Shown here one piece after another: positions 49,280 through 57,359 of a stretch of 64,000 bases of DNA. The position numbers and the translations under genes were made by a program. Origin of the DNA: Chryseobacterium sp. G0186 (GTDB taxonomy: Bacteria; Bacteroidota; Bacteroidia; Flavobacteriales; Weeksellaceae); contig NZ_CP033918.1 in the NCBI RefSeq assembly GCF_003815675.1, forward strand, positions 4,278,001 to 4,342,000, given 5' to 3'. A model generated the notes under the pieces. It ran no database searches, had not been told where the DNA came from, and saw nothing but the letters and a program-made list of their open reading frames with translations. Position 1 is the first letter of the stretch. Each line of letters begins with the position of its first letter.

Positions 49280-50650
49280 ATGAGTAAATTATATGTGCCA
49301 GACGGAGCTTGGTTGGTATGTTCCAAGGGAATGAAAAAACAACAAATAAAAGTTACAAGCCAAAGTACGGTAACAATTGCTGGAGGATATCTTAAAGCAA
49401 CCGTAGATGATCGTCCGGGTGGAAATTTCATTTGTGGTAAAATGATGCTTTTTGGAGCAGTTGCAGGGCTTGTTGTGGGGGCTGCTTTTGTTGTGGGAAC
49501 CGTTGCTACAGGAGGTGCTCTAGCCATTGGAGCAGGAGCGACTATCGCTGCCGCCGCTGCCGGTGGGGCTGCACTTGGAGGAATTGCCGCATTAGTTCCT
49601 TCAATATGTGGAATGTTACTGAAAGACTGGACTCCTTACGATAAAGATGTATTGACTGTTGGCAAAAATCCTTTATTGGAAAGCTCACAAATCCCATGTC
49701 GTTTTGGAGGAAATGTCATTATTTTATACTCCGAAAAGGCAGCAGATGAAATGACCGATGTAATTATTGGTGATACTGCAATCGGAGTACTAGGAACCAT
49801 TGCTTTTGGATATATTATGGGACCTGCAATGAAGGCACTGGGTACAGCAGCCGGAACTGCACATGTTCTATATAAGACATTTGGATTTATAGCCTCAAGA
49901 AATTATGTTTCTGGGGTAGTTGGAGCCGGAATAGTTGCTTATAGTGGAAATGAGGTTCTAAATAAAGGAAAAGAATATCTTTATGATCAGGTTCCGCTTC
50001 CAGGTACAGAAAGAACTTATGGAGACTATGTAAAAGGGTTCGATACCGATGTGGAAAAATTAAAAGATGCCGGACTTCAAAAGCAACCCGATAGCCAATA
50101 CAAATCTCCTACTGACTTAGCAAATGATATGGGATCAGCTTCTGACATGGGGCAAAAGGCTGTGGGAGACAGGACTTCATCATTTGAACAGCATAGGACC
50201 ACACGTTTTGTTAGATTGGATGATATTGTAGAGACAGGTTCAACCAGTAATGCAACATATGGAAGAATTCCCAATTCTATTGAAGGAAGAGCACCTGTAA
50301 TACAACCAGAACGTCCCGTTGTCATTAATCAGGATTATGGAGGAAGATACCAGGAAGGCTATTGGGCTCAGACTACCAATAATACACAATACGATCGATT
50401 GAAAGCTTCAGATGCCTTAAGAACAGGAGGGAGTGCTGCCTTACATTTTGGAAAAGATCAGATTAGCAGACCTGGATTTGATAAAGATGGTACCAAAGGA
50501 GGAGGTCTGTATTTTGGTCTGATCCAGGATATGGGAAAAGCGGTCAGCAACTTTCTATTGGAGGGGCAGGCAAAAGATGTACTTGAAGCAATGCAGAACG
50601 AAGAGGCGGCAGCAAGAAAAAGTATAACAGTATTGGCAGGAAGAGACTAA
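49280..50650 (+). CDS. PAAR-like (DUF4280-type) transmembrane protein, candidate effector
   Basis: A 456-residue protein. The PAAR-like domain (DUF4280 pattern) is split: residues 1-52 and 105-150, with four cysteines at 14, 52, 110 and 140. Between them is a Gly/Ala-rich hydrophobic segment (about 55-108) that could span a membrane once or twice. More hydrophobic stretches lie at about 158-225 (TAIGVLGTIAFGYIMG, FGFIASRNYVSGVVGAGIVA). The C-terminal ~200 residues match no toxin domain I know. Membrane-disrupting action is plausible because of the hydrophobic regions and the membrane proteins that follow. It is 14 bp after the LysM gene. Confidence 0.7.
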   Translation: MSKLYVPDGAWLVCSKGMKKQQIKVTSQSTVTIAGGYLKATVDDRPGGNFICGKMMLFGAVAGLVVGAAFVVGTVATGGALAIGAGATIAAAAAGGAALGGIAALVPSICGMLLKDWTPYDKDVLTVGKNPLLESSQIPCRFGGNVIILYSEKAADEMTDVIIGDTAIGVLGTIAFGYIMGPAMKALGTAAGTAHVLYKTFGFIASRNYVSGVVGAGIVAYSGNEVLNKGKEYLYDQVPLPGTERTYGDYVKGFDTDVEKLKDAGLQKQPDSQYKSPTDLANDMGSASDMGQKAVGDRTSSFEQHRTTRFVRLDDIVETGSTSNATYGRIPNSIEGRAPVIQPERPVVINQDYGGRYQEGYWAQTTNNTQYDRLKASDALRTGGSAALHFGKDQISRPGFDKDGTKGGGLYFGLIQDMGKAVSNFLLEGQAKDVLEAMQNEEAAARKSITVLAGRD

Positions 50651-50655
50651 AATTC

Positions 50656-51297
50656 ATGAAAGAGATTTCTCGTAAATTAATCGTTATATTTTCAGGTGTA
50701 TGGCTCATTTATTTTTTTTATTCAATAGGAGTGTCAATTTATGATGCTAATCATGTAAAAAGAACAGATTGGTCAGAGGCAAGAAATATCAGTTCAAATT
50801 ACAACGGATATAAAGCAACAATAGTTACTTCTGCGTTTCAGAAAGGTAATGTGAAAATAGAAAGGAGCTACGGATATTTTACTCAAGGATTGAGCGTTTT
50901 TCTATGGAAAATTGACAAGGAAGCCCCCGTTTTGGATATTTCTTTTTATGTGAAAGATGCCGATTTTAGGAATGTTAAAAGTAATACACCCTCTTATCGG
51001 AATCTGTTATTTTCTGACAAGAAAAAGGTCAGTCCCGTTGCTTTTTTTGGATTAAGAAAAATAGGAGAATCTCCATCCGCAATCCTGCTGTTTCTGGATT
51101 TGTGGAAATATAATTACTCACTTGGAATTTCATTATTGATCATGTTTTTACCCATACCATTGGTAATAATTATAAAAAAAATCTTTAACCATAAGAATTT
51201 TGAACTGGAAGAAATGTATAATATAAAAGGGCATAAAAGGATAAATCAAATATTTATTTTATTTTTAGCTACTTTATTTCTCAGATTTTTGGTTTAA
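50656..51297 (+). CDS. Membrane protein, candidate immunity to effector 2
   Basis: A 213-residue protein with a membrane helix at about 8-27, an extracytoplasmic loop (about 30-145), a helix at about 153-172 and one at the C-terminus (about 196-213). It starts 6 bp after the PAAR-like gene. An integral membrane protein right behind a hydrophobic T6SS cargo is what is expected of immunity to a pore-forming or membrane-active toxin. There is no recognisable family. Confidence 0.6.
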   Translation: MKEISRKLIVIFSGVWLIYFFYSIGVSIYDANHVKRTDWSEARNISSNYNGYKATIVTSAFQKGNVKIERSYGYFTQGLSVFLWKIDKEAPVLDISFYVKDADFRNVKSNTPSYRNLLFSDKKKVSPVAFFGLRKIGESPSAILLFLDLWKYNYSLGISLLIMFLPIPLVIIIKKIFNHKNFELEEMYNIKGHKRINQIFILFLATLFLRFLV

Positions 51298-51306
51298 TAA
51301 AATAAT

Positions 51307-51762
51307 ATGAAAAAATTGATTCTTGTAATAATAGGGATTATTGCCATTTTGGGCGTAATCGTTATCGCTAAAAATAATTATGTTTTCTCGTTTGGAGATA
51401 CAGAACGAATAGATAAAGGTTGGAAAGCATATGAAAATAAGGAATATAGTTTTGCAATTACACAATTTGTAACTGTAGATTTCAAAAAGCATCCTGAAGT
51501 GGTAATGCCATTAGCAGATTCATACCTGGAAATTGGAGAGCCTTACAATGCCATTCAATATCTGGAACCTGCCTACAAAAGCAAGGATTACCATTCAGCT
51601 GATCTTTCAAAAATTACAAATATGCTAGGAATTGCCTATACCAAAAGTGGTGATTACAAAAAAGCCAGAACTTTCCTGGAGGAATCAATTAAGCTCGGGA
51701 ATTCCAATAGCCAGCAGAATCTTCAGATCCTGGAATCTCTGGAACAAAATCAAAATAAATAG
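51307..51762 (+). CDS. Membrane-anchored TPR-repeat protein
   Basis: A 151-residue protein with an N-terminal membrane helix (about 2-22) and two to three tetratricopeptide-like helical repeats (AYENKEYSFAITQFVTVDFK, DSYLEIGEPYNAIQYLEPAY, IAYTKSGDYKKARTFLEESI). The repeats would face the periplasm or cytosol depending on topology. It is 10 bp after the membrane protein and last in the module before hcp3; it could assist or block an effector. No known T6SS family match. Confidence 0.6.
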   Translation: MKKLILVIIGIIAILGVIVIAKNNYVFSFGDTERIDKGWKAYENKEYSFAITQFVTVDFKKHPEVVMPLADSYLEIGEPYNAIQYLEPAYKSKDYHSADLSKITNMLGIAYTKSGDYKKARTFLEESIKLGNSNSQQNLQILESLEQNQNK

Positions 51763-51864
51763 AATATTTTAACATTATATATCTCTTAGTAGTGTAATAG
51801 ATGTTGTTTTATTGCTAATTTTCAATTATTGTTAAAATATTCATTAATAAAGAATTGTAGTGGT

Positions 51865-52022
51865 GTTTAAGTCTACTTGTCGTAGAATTACGACATGAAA
51901 TCGTAGAACTACTACAATTTTTCAGATTTACTCTCAAAAGCTTTTTTTTCATTTGCAACGGGTTTATCTTTGTTCTATAATTATTGAATAACAAATATTA
52001 TTAACGACTAAAATTTACAATC
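51865..52022 (+). promoter_or_regulatory. hcp3 leader module (copy C of three)
   Basis: This copy is more diverged but keeps the functional elements: boxes at 51880 (TCGTAGAATTACGAC) and 51901 (TCGTAGAACTACTAC), 21 bp apart; a -7 box TATCTTTG at 51965-51972; and a conserved 5' UTR motif (TTAACGACTAAAATTTACAA) ahead of the ATG at 52023. The spacing between first box and ATG is 143 bp versus 145 in A and B. The middle part between the boxes and the -7 has diverged, which separates functional from neutral positions. Confidence 0.75.
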
Positions 52023-52436
52023 ATGGCAGAAAGAAACTCAAGAGGAATCTTAAAATTTAACGGAGGTGAAGGACAAAAACTATTAAAGATGAACTACAGC
52101 GTATCCAGATCTACAGATGTATCAGGACGTGTAGCATCAGATCCTTCTAATGCATTAATCAAGGTTACAGTAGAAGCTACTGAAAAATCTGACATCCTTG
52201 AAAGCTTATTGAACGGAAAATATAAGCCTACAAAAGGAGAAATCACTTTCAACAAATCTCACGAAGAAGGAACATTAATTACCTTGAACTGGGAAAACGG
52301 ATATGTGATTCAGCACGAAGTAGATTTCGATGCAGTTGATAGCAACAGTATGCTAATCAGTTTCGTAATCAGTGCTGAAACAATTGACTACGGTACTTCT
52401 CAGTACGCTGGACTTTGGCCATCATCTGGTAAATAA
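52023..52436 (+). CDS. tssD: Hcp tube protein (TssD), copy 3
   Basis: A 137-residue TssD paralogue with the C-terminus of copy 2 and the VSRS stretch of copy 1. Its own changes are NGGEGQ, KYKPTKGEI and NWENGYV. Its coding sequence carries more synonymous changes against copies 1 and 2 than those show against each other. It stands behind the PAAR module with its own leader and terminator, so it can be expressed independently. Confidence 0.95.
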   Translation: MAERNSRGILKFNGGEGQKLLKMNYSVSRSTDVSGRVASDPSNALIKVTVEATEKSDILESLLNGKYKPTKGEITFNKSHEEGTLITLNWENGYVIQHEVDFDAVDSNSMLISFVISAETIDYGTSQYAGLWPSSGK

Positions 52437-52460
52437 GCCCGTACAACTTAAAAACAAATC

Positions 52461-52494
52461 AAAACAGTATACTCATTGGAGTATACTGTTTTAT
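52461..52494 (+). terminator. hcp3 terminator
   Basis: The arms AAAACAGTATACTC and GAGTATACTGTTTT, loop ATTG, are followed by T-rich sequence. A strong intrinsic terminator. Confidence 0.9.
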
Positions 52495-52526
52495 TTTTGC
52501 AAAAAAACAATTAAAAACTAAACAAA

Positions 52527-52958
52527 ATGTTCAGACAAATTCTGCTTACTCTTACTTTTACAATCTCTTTTATTTCCCTGCATGCACAGAATAGTTCCAC
52601 TTTATATAAAGGAATGGTTAACGGAAAAATGCCTGTAACCTTATTTTTACAAAGTGTAGAAAATGGCTGTGGGGGAGATCCTTATTATAATGCAATGTAT
52701 CGTTATGAAAAAGTAAGCAACTGGCTGCAGTTGAGCGTTACAGAAGGAGTAAAACAGCAGTTTGCAATGGTAGAAGAAGGCTTTACGGGATTAATGATTT
52801 TAAAAAAAGAAGGAGACGTGATGAGTGGAACATGGATAAGCCCTGATGGTAAAAAACAAATTCCTGTGGAGTTGAAAAAAGCGACTATCAGCAAAAAAGA
52901 TATGGAAAGCTATGAGGACAGAATGGAAAAACTTAACTATGAAAACCATGATTGCTAA
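52527..52958 (+). CDS. Secreted protein of unknown function
   Basis: A 143-residue protein with a signal peptide (1-20, ending LHAQ). The mature part is beta-rich (STLYKGMVNGKMPVTLFLQS, MVEEGFTGLMILKKEGDVMS), contains cysteines near residues 48 and 143, and ends in a basic/acidic helix. It is separated from hcp3 by a strong terminator, so it need not belong to the T6SS. I cannot identify a family. A periplasmic or secreted location is likely; an immunity role is possible but unsupported. Confidence 0.65.
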   Translation: MFRQILLTLTFTISFISLHAQNSSTLYKGMVNGKMPVTLFLQSVENGCGGDPYYNAMYRYEKVSNWLQLSVTEGVKQQFAMVEEGFTGLMILKKEGDVMSGTWISPDGKKQIPVELKKATISKKDMESYEDRMEKLNYENHDC

Positions 52959-53091
52959 ACGAGATTGTTAGATGTTAGAACTGAAACCTTTAATCTAAAT
53001 GAGGGAGTGCCATATCTAATATTTCAAAATCTTATCCCTCGAAACGCTTCTTACAAATAGTAACTTATTCTCCTATTTTCTTATATTTGTT

Positions 53092-53099
53092 CATTATAG
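53092..53099 (+). promoter_or_regulatory. -7 box of polA
   Basis: TATATTTG matches the TAnnTTTG consensus and lies only 5 bp before the polA ATG at 53105, so the transcript would have almost no leader if this box is used. No other good box is seen nearby. Confidence 0.4.
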
Positions 53100-53104
53100 A
53101 TACT

Positions 53105-55939
53105 ATGGACGCAACACAAGATAAAAGGCTGTTTCTCATCGATGCCTATGCGATGATTTTCAGAGGATATTACGCACTGATCAGAAATCCAAGATTAACC
53201 AGTACAGGACTGGATACCTCTGCTATTTTTGGTTTTACCAACTCCTTGATTGAATTGATCAGAAGAGAAAAACCAAGTCATTTAGCGGTGGTTTTTGATG
53301 TGGGTAGAGCAAGCGTAAGAACTGATGATTATGCAGATTATAAAGCCAACAGAAGTGAAACTCCTGAAGCAATCAAAATTGCTGTTCCATACATTCACAG
53401 AATTCTGGAAGGAATGCATATTCCAATTCTAGGAGTAGAAGGATATGAAGCCGATGATGTAATAGGTACTATCGCCTGCAAAGCAGAAAAAGAGGGATAT
53501 ACTACTTTTATGGTAACTCCGGATAAAGACTTTGCACAGCTGGTTACAGACAAAATAAAGATTTATAAGCCAGCTTTAAAAGGTGGAGATATAGAAATTC
53601 TTGGAGTAGATGAAGTAAAGGCAAAATATGAAATTGAAGACCCTAAGCAGGTGATAGATTATTTGGCCATGATGGGGGATGCCGTAGATAATATTCCGGG
53701 ATTGGATGGAGTAGGCGAAAAGACTGCTATGAAGTTCCTAAAAGAATTCGGAAACATAGAAAATCTATTGGCCAATACCGATAAGCTGAAAGGAAAACTT
53801 AAAGAAAAAGTAGAAGCTTCTGCAGAACGTGGAATTCTTTCCAAAAAATTAGCAACCATTATCTGTGACGCTCCTGTAGAGTTTCACCAGGAACAATACG
53901 ATCTTGAAACCCCTGATTTTGAAAAAGTAAAAGAAGTCTTTGAGGAAATTGAGTTCAGAAGACTCTATGAAAACCTTTACAGAGCTTTTGCATCTGCACC
54001 TACAGAAACGATAGTGGAAAGTGAGGTAGAAGTGAAGCAGACTCCAACAAGTGCTGAGGTAAAAGGACAGGCTATGCAGCTTGATCTTTTTGCGAATTTT
54101 GAAGAATTAGATCAGGCAACTTCTACAAAATCATCCATTGAGCACAACGATCACCTGTATCAGTTTATAGACAATCCAAAAGCTCAGAGAAAACTGGTGG
54201 ATAACCTGTTGAATCAAAAAGCGGTTTGTTTTGATACAGAAACCACTTCATTAAACGAGCTGGAAGCAGAATTGGTAGGGATGAGTTTTTCCTACAAAAA
54301 AGGACTGGCCTATTATATTCCATTATCTGAGGATAGAAATGAAGTTCTGCAAACATTGGAAATTTTCAGACCGTTTTTTGAGAAAGAAGACGTACTGAAA
54401 ATTGCTCACAACTTAAAATTCGATTATAAGATATTAAAACAATACGATATCCTCGTTAAAGGTGCCATGTTTGATACAATGATTGCCCACTATCTGTTGA
54501 ATCCTGACGGAAGACACGGTATGGACTATCTTTCAGAAGTGTACCTGAACTACAAACCTGTTTCCATTGAAACCATCATCGGAAAAAAAGGAAAAAAACA
54601 AGGAACCTTCAGAGATGCAGACCTGAGAACACAGACGGATTATGCAGCAGAAGATGCTGATGTAACGTTCCAGTTATACGAACTCTTTGCTCCACAATTG
54701 AAAAAAGAAAATCTGGAGGAACTTTTCTACAATATTGAAATGCCTTTGATGGAAGTATTGGCAAAAATGGAACTTGCCGGAATTTCCTTGGATGAAAAAT
54801 GGCTGGCTCAGGAAAGTGTAGACCTTGAAAATGACCTGAGACAGTTAGAAGCTACTATTTTTGAACTTTCAGGAGAAGAATTCAACATGAATTCACCAAA
54901 ACAATTGGGTGAGATTCTGTTTGAAAAAATGCAGTTGGATCCAAAGGCAAAAAAAACCAAGACAGGACAATATGCAACCTCAGAGGATGTTCTTCAAAAA
55001 CTGACCTCAAAACATGAGATTATCAAGCATATCCTGGAATACAGAACCTATCAGAAATTAAAATCAACCTATGTAGATGCATTGCCATCCCAGATTGATA
55101 AACATGATAACAGGGTGCACACCAACTTCTCGCAGACTACAGCTGCCACAGGCCGTTTAGCAAGTGTGAATCCTAACCTGCAGAACATTCCGATCAGAAC
55201 CCTGAGAGGACAGCAAATCCGAGGAGCTTTCGTTTCCGGAGAAGGAAAGAAGATCATTTCTGCAGATTACTCACAGATTGAACTTCGTCTTATTGCTGAA
55301 ATCTCAGGAGAAGATAATATGATCAAGGCGTTCCAGAATGGTGAAGATATCCATGCTTCCACAGCAGCTAAACTATTTAAAATTCCTTTGGAGGAAGTTT
55401 CCAAGGTACAGAGAAGTCAGGCCAAGACCGTCAACTTTGGAATCATTTACGGACAGGGAGCTTTTGCCTTGGCAGAACAAACCGGATTGTCCCGTACAGA
55501 AGCCAAGCAGATGATTGAAGCTTACTTTGAAACCTATCCGAAACTGAAAGCATATATGGCAGAACAGGTGAGTAATGCACGGCAGCTGGGATATGTTGAA
55601 ACTATTCTTGGAAGAAAACGTCATCTGAAAGATATCAATTCCAACAATTTCGTCGTAAGAGGGCATGCAGAAAGAAATGCAGTAAATGCTCCGGTACAGG
55701 GAAGTGCTGCAGATGTGGTGAAGATCGCGATGATTAAAATAAACCGCGAACTTGAAGAACAGCAATTAAAAACAAAAATGCTGCTTCAGGTACATGATGA
55801 ATTGGTATTTGAATCTCCGGTTGACGAGATTGAATCAGCTTCAAAATTGATCAAAACCGAAATGGAAAATGCCTTAAAAACACAGGTGCCATTATTGGTG
55901 GAGATTGGAGTAGGGGATAACTGGCTGGAAGCTCATTAA
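53105..55939 (+). CDS. polA: DNA polymerase I
   Basis: A 944-residue protein with all three activities present. N-terminal 5'-3' exonuclease/flap nuclease: RLFLIDAYAMIFRGYYALIR, then YEADDVIGTIA, and GDAVDNIPG. 3'-5' exonuclease: VCFDTETTSL with both acidic residues, then FDTMIAHYLLNPD. Family A polymerase: motif A DYSQIELRL (Asp721), motif B near residue 774 with KTVNFGIIYG, and motif C HDE (897-899). It handles Okazaki fragment processing and repair. The start is ATG 53105; a longer TTG-initiated frame is not supported. Confidence 0.97.
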   Translation: MDATQDKRLFLIDAYAMIFRGYYALIRNPRLTSTGLDTSAIFGFTNSLIELIRREKPSHLAVVFDVGRASVRTDDYADYKANRSETPEAIKIAVPYIHRILEGMHIPILGVEGYEADDVIGTIACKAEKEGYTTFMVTPDKDFAQLVTDKIKIYKPALKGGDIEILGVDEVKAKYEIEDPKQVIDYLAMMGDAVDNIPGLDGVGEKTAMKFLKEFGNIENLLANTDKLKGKLKEKVEASAERGILSKKLATIICDAPVEFHQEQYDLETPDFEKVKEVFEEIEFRRLYENLYRAFASAPTETIVESEVEVKQTPTSAEVKGQAMQLDLFANFEELDQATSTKSSIEHNDHLYQFIDNPKAQRKLVDNLLNQKAVCFDTETTSLNELEAELVGMSFSYKKGLAYYIPLSEDRNEVLQTLEIFRPFFEKEDVLKIAHNLKFDYKILKQYDILVKGAMFDTMIAHYLLNPDGRHGMDYLSEVYLNYKPVSIETIIGKKGKKQGTFRDADLRTQTDYAAEDADVTFQLYELFAPQLKKENLEELFYNIEMPLMEVLAKMELAGISLDEKWLAQESVDLENDLRQLEATIFELSGEEFNMNSPKQLGEILFEKMQLDPKAKKTKTGQYATSEDVLQKLTSKHEIIKHILEYRTYQKLKSTYVDALPSQIDKHDNRVHTNFSQTTAATGRLASVNPNLQNIPIRTLRGQQIRGAFVSGEGKKIISADYSQIELRLIAEISGEDNMIKAFQNGEDIHASTAAKLFKIPLEEVSKVQRSQAKTVNFGIIYGQGAFALAEQTGLSRTEAKQMIEAYFETYPKLKAYMAEQVSNARQLGYVETILGRKRHLKDINSNNFVVRGHAERNAVNAPVQGSAADVVKIAMIKINRELEEQQLKTKMLLQVHDELVFESPVDEIESASKLIKTEMENALKTQVPLLVEIGVGDNWLEAH

Positions 55940-55971
55940 TGAATTGTATTCTTTAATCATAAATCAAAAAA

Positions 55972-56002
55972 CAAAGGTGAGCATAATAGCTCACCTTTTT
56001 CA
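55972..56002 (+). terminator. polA terminator
   Basis: The arms AAAGGTGAGC and GCTCACCTTT, loop ATAATA, are followed by TT and a T-rich stretch. It lies 33 bp after the polA stop codon. Confidence 0.9.
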
Positions 56003-56068
56003 TTGTTTATTTTAATTATTTGCTCTCATGTATCAACATTGCAAATTTATATTTCTAAGTGAAAATGA

Positions 56069-56467
56069 CTATACATCAAATTCAATCTCTCCAACATAAT
56101 ACAACTTGTTTTCCTCTCCATCCACAGAAACAGGATTAGGAATAACAAATCTGCTGGCAAAGATGATTGCATTGACAGGAGTATCCAGACTCATTTCATT
56201 AAGTTTCCTTTCAAGGACCGGAAGCCATTGATCTGCGTAAGAGTATTCCGAAAACTTTTCATACAGTCCTAACTGTTCATTCTCAAAACCATACTCTATA
56301 AAATCATCGTCAAACCATTTGATTCCTTGAGACTCTGCAAATTTTGAAACGTACTGATCGTCGTTCTCCTCCTCTATATAATAGTTTTCATCCTCTTCTA
56401 CAAAGTCATAAAAGTCTTCTTCATTTTTAAAATACCCCAACCAGAAGTGAGAAGTTTCTTTGTCCAT
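56069..56467 (-). CDS. Imm22-like immunity protein (orphan)
   Basis: A 132-residue, very acidic protein with SHFWLGYFKNEEDFYDFVEE near the start and KWFDDDFIEYGF later. This matches the Imm22 immunity-protein pattern (an aromatic WxGxF strand, then an acidic D-D-x-F stretch). Such proteins neutralise toxins of polymorphic toxin systems, usually nucleases. No toxin gene adjoins it, so it may protect against toxins delivered by other cells. It is single-gene, facing polA and MgtC genes. Confidence 0.65.
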   Translation of the reverse strand: MDKETSHFWLGYFKNEEDFYDFVEEDENYYIEEENDDQYVSKFAESQGIKWFDDDFIEYGFENEQLGLYEKFSEYSYADQWLPVLERKLNEMSLDTPVNAIIFASRFVIPNPVSVDGEENKLYYVGEIEFDV

Positions 56468-56669
56468 AATTTATCTTTATTAATTTCTGAATTCTTCGTT
56501 TGTTGTTAAAAAAGTAAGTTCAATACCCGCTTTTTTTCATTTGGAATGTAATATTACAAAAGTTTTTTCTTGAAATCAATTTTTTCATAACAGGATAAAG
56601 TACGAGGGCCAAAAATAGTTCCGTAATTTTTTTTATTGTAAATTTATTCTTAAGTTAAAATATTTAAAA

Positions 56670-57317
56670 ATGGAATTTCTTCAGGACCATTATACAGTCA
56701 AAAATGAGCTGTTACTGATCTTTATTTCTGTGATTTTGGGATTATTAATTGGTGCAGAACGAGAATACCGCAATAAATCGGCGGGACTTCGTACATTTAT
56801 TTTAGTCTGTTTTGGTTCCTGCCTGTTTACCATACTTTCCATTAAAATTGGAGTAGGAAACCCAGACCGTTTGGCTGCCAATATTATTACAGGAATTGGC
56901 TTTCTGGGAGCAGGAGTTATATTTAAGGGTGAAAATAAAATTGAAGGAATTACAACGGCAACTACGATCTGGGCAACAGCGTCTATAGGAATGGCGGTAG
57001 GTTCAGGATATGTCTACTTTTCACTTTTAGGAACAGCATTGGTCCTTATTGTATTGAGTGCTTTGACGTATCTTCAGACTTTCATAGATAATTACAATAA
57101 GATCAGAGAATATAGAATTGCCGTTACAGATCCGGAAAATGTGAAATACTGTGAAGATCTTTTTAAACAAAATCATTTAAGATATCAGATGATTAAACAG
57201 CAGTATACACAAGGAAACTTAACCGTTACGTGGAGGCTTACAGGAAAAAACAGTCATCATGAAGATGTTATTCAATGTTTGATGAAAGAACCAAAGATCA
57301 TAGCCTATCAATTTTAG
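56670..57317 (+). CDS. MgtC/SapB-family membrane protein
   Basis: A 215-residue protein with four to five membrane helices in the N-terminal ~140 residues: LLGLLIGAEREYRNKSAGLRT, then ANIITGIGFLGAGVIFKG, the MgtC signature. A ~75-residue ACT-like cytosolic C-terminal domain follows (YRIAVTDPENVKYCEDLF). In other bacteria MgtC affects magnesium homeostasis and F-ATPase activity; the ACT-like tail separates SapB-type members. It is a single gene with a bidirectional terminator after it. Confidence 0.85.
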   Translation: MEFLQDHYTVKNELLLIFISVILGLLIGAEREYRNKSAGLRTFILVCFGSCLFTILSIKIGVGNPDRLAANIITGIGFLGAGVIFKGENKIEGITTATTIWATASIGMAVGSGYVYFSLLGTALVLIVLSALTYLQTFIDNYNKIREYRIAVTDPENVKYCEDLFKQNHLRYQMIKQQYTQGNLTVTWRLTGKNSHHEDVIQCLMKEPKIIAYQF

Positions 57318-57328
57318 GATAGGGCAAA

Positions 57329-57357
57329 AAAATAAAGGCCTAAGCCTTTATTTTTTT
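57329..57357. terminator. Bidirectional terminator between MgtC and NlpE-like genes
   Basis: The arms AAATAAAGGC and GCCTTTATTT with a 4-nt loop are followed by T-runs; convergent genes flank it. Confidence 0.9.
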
Positions 57358-57359
57358 AT

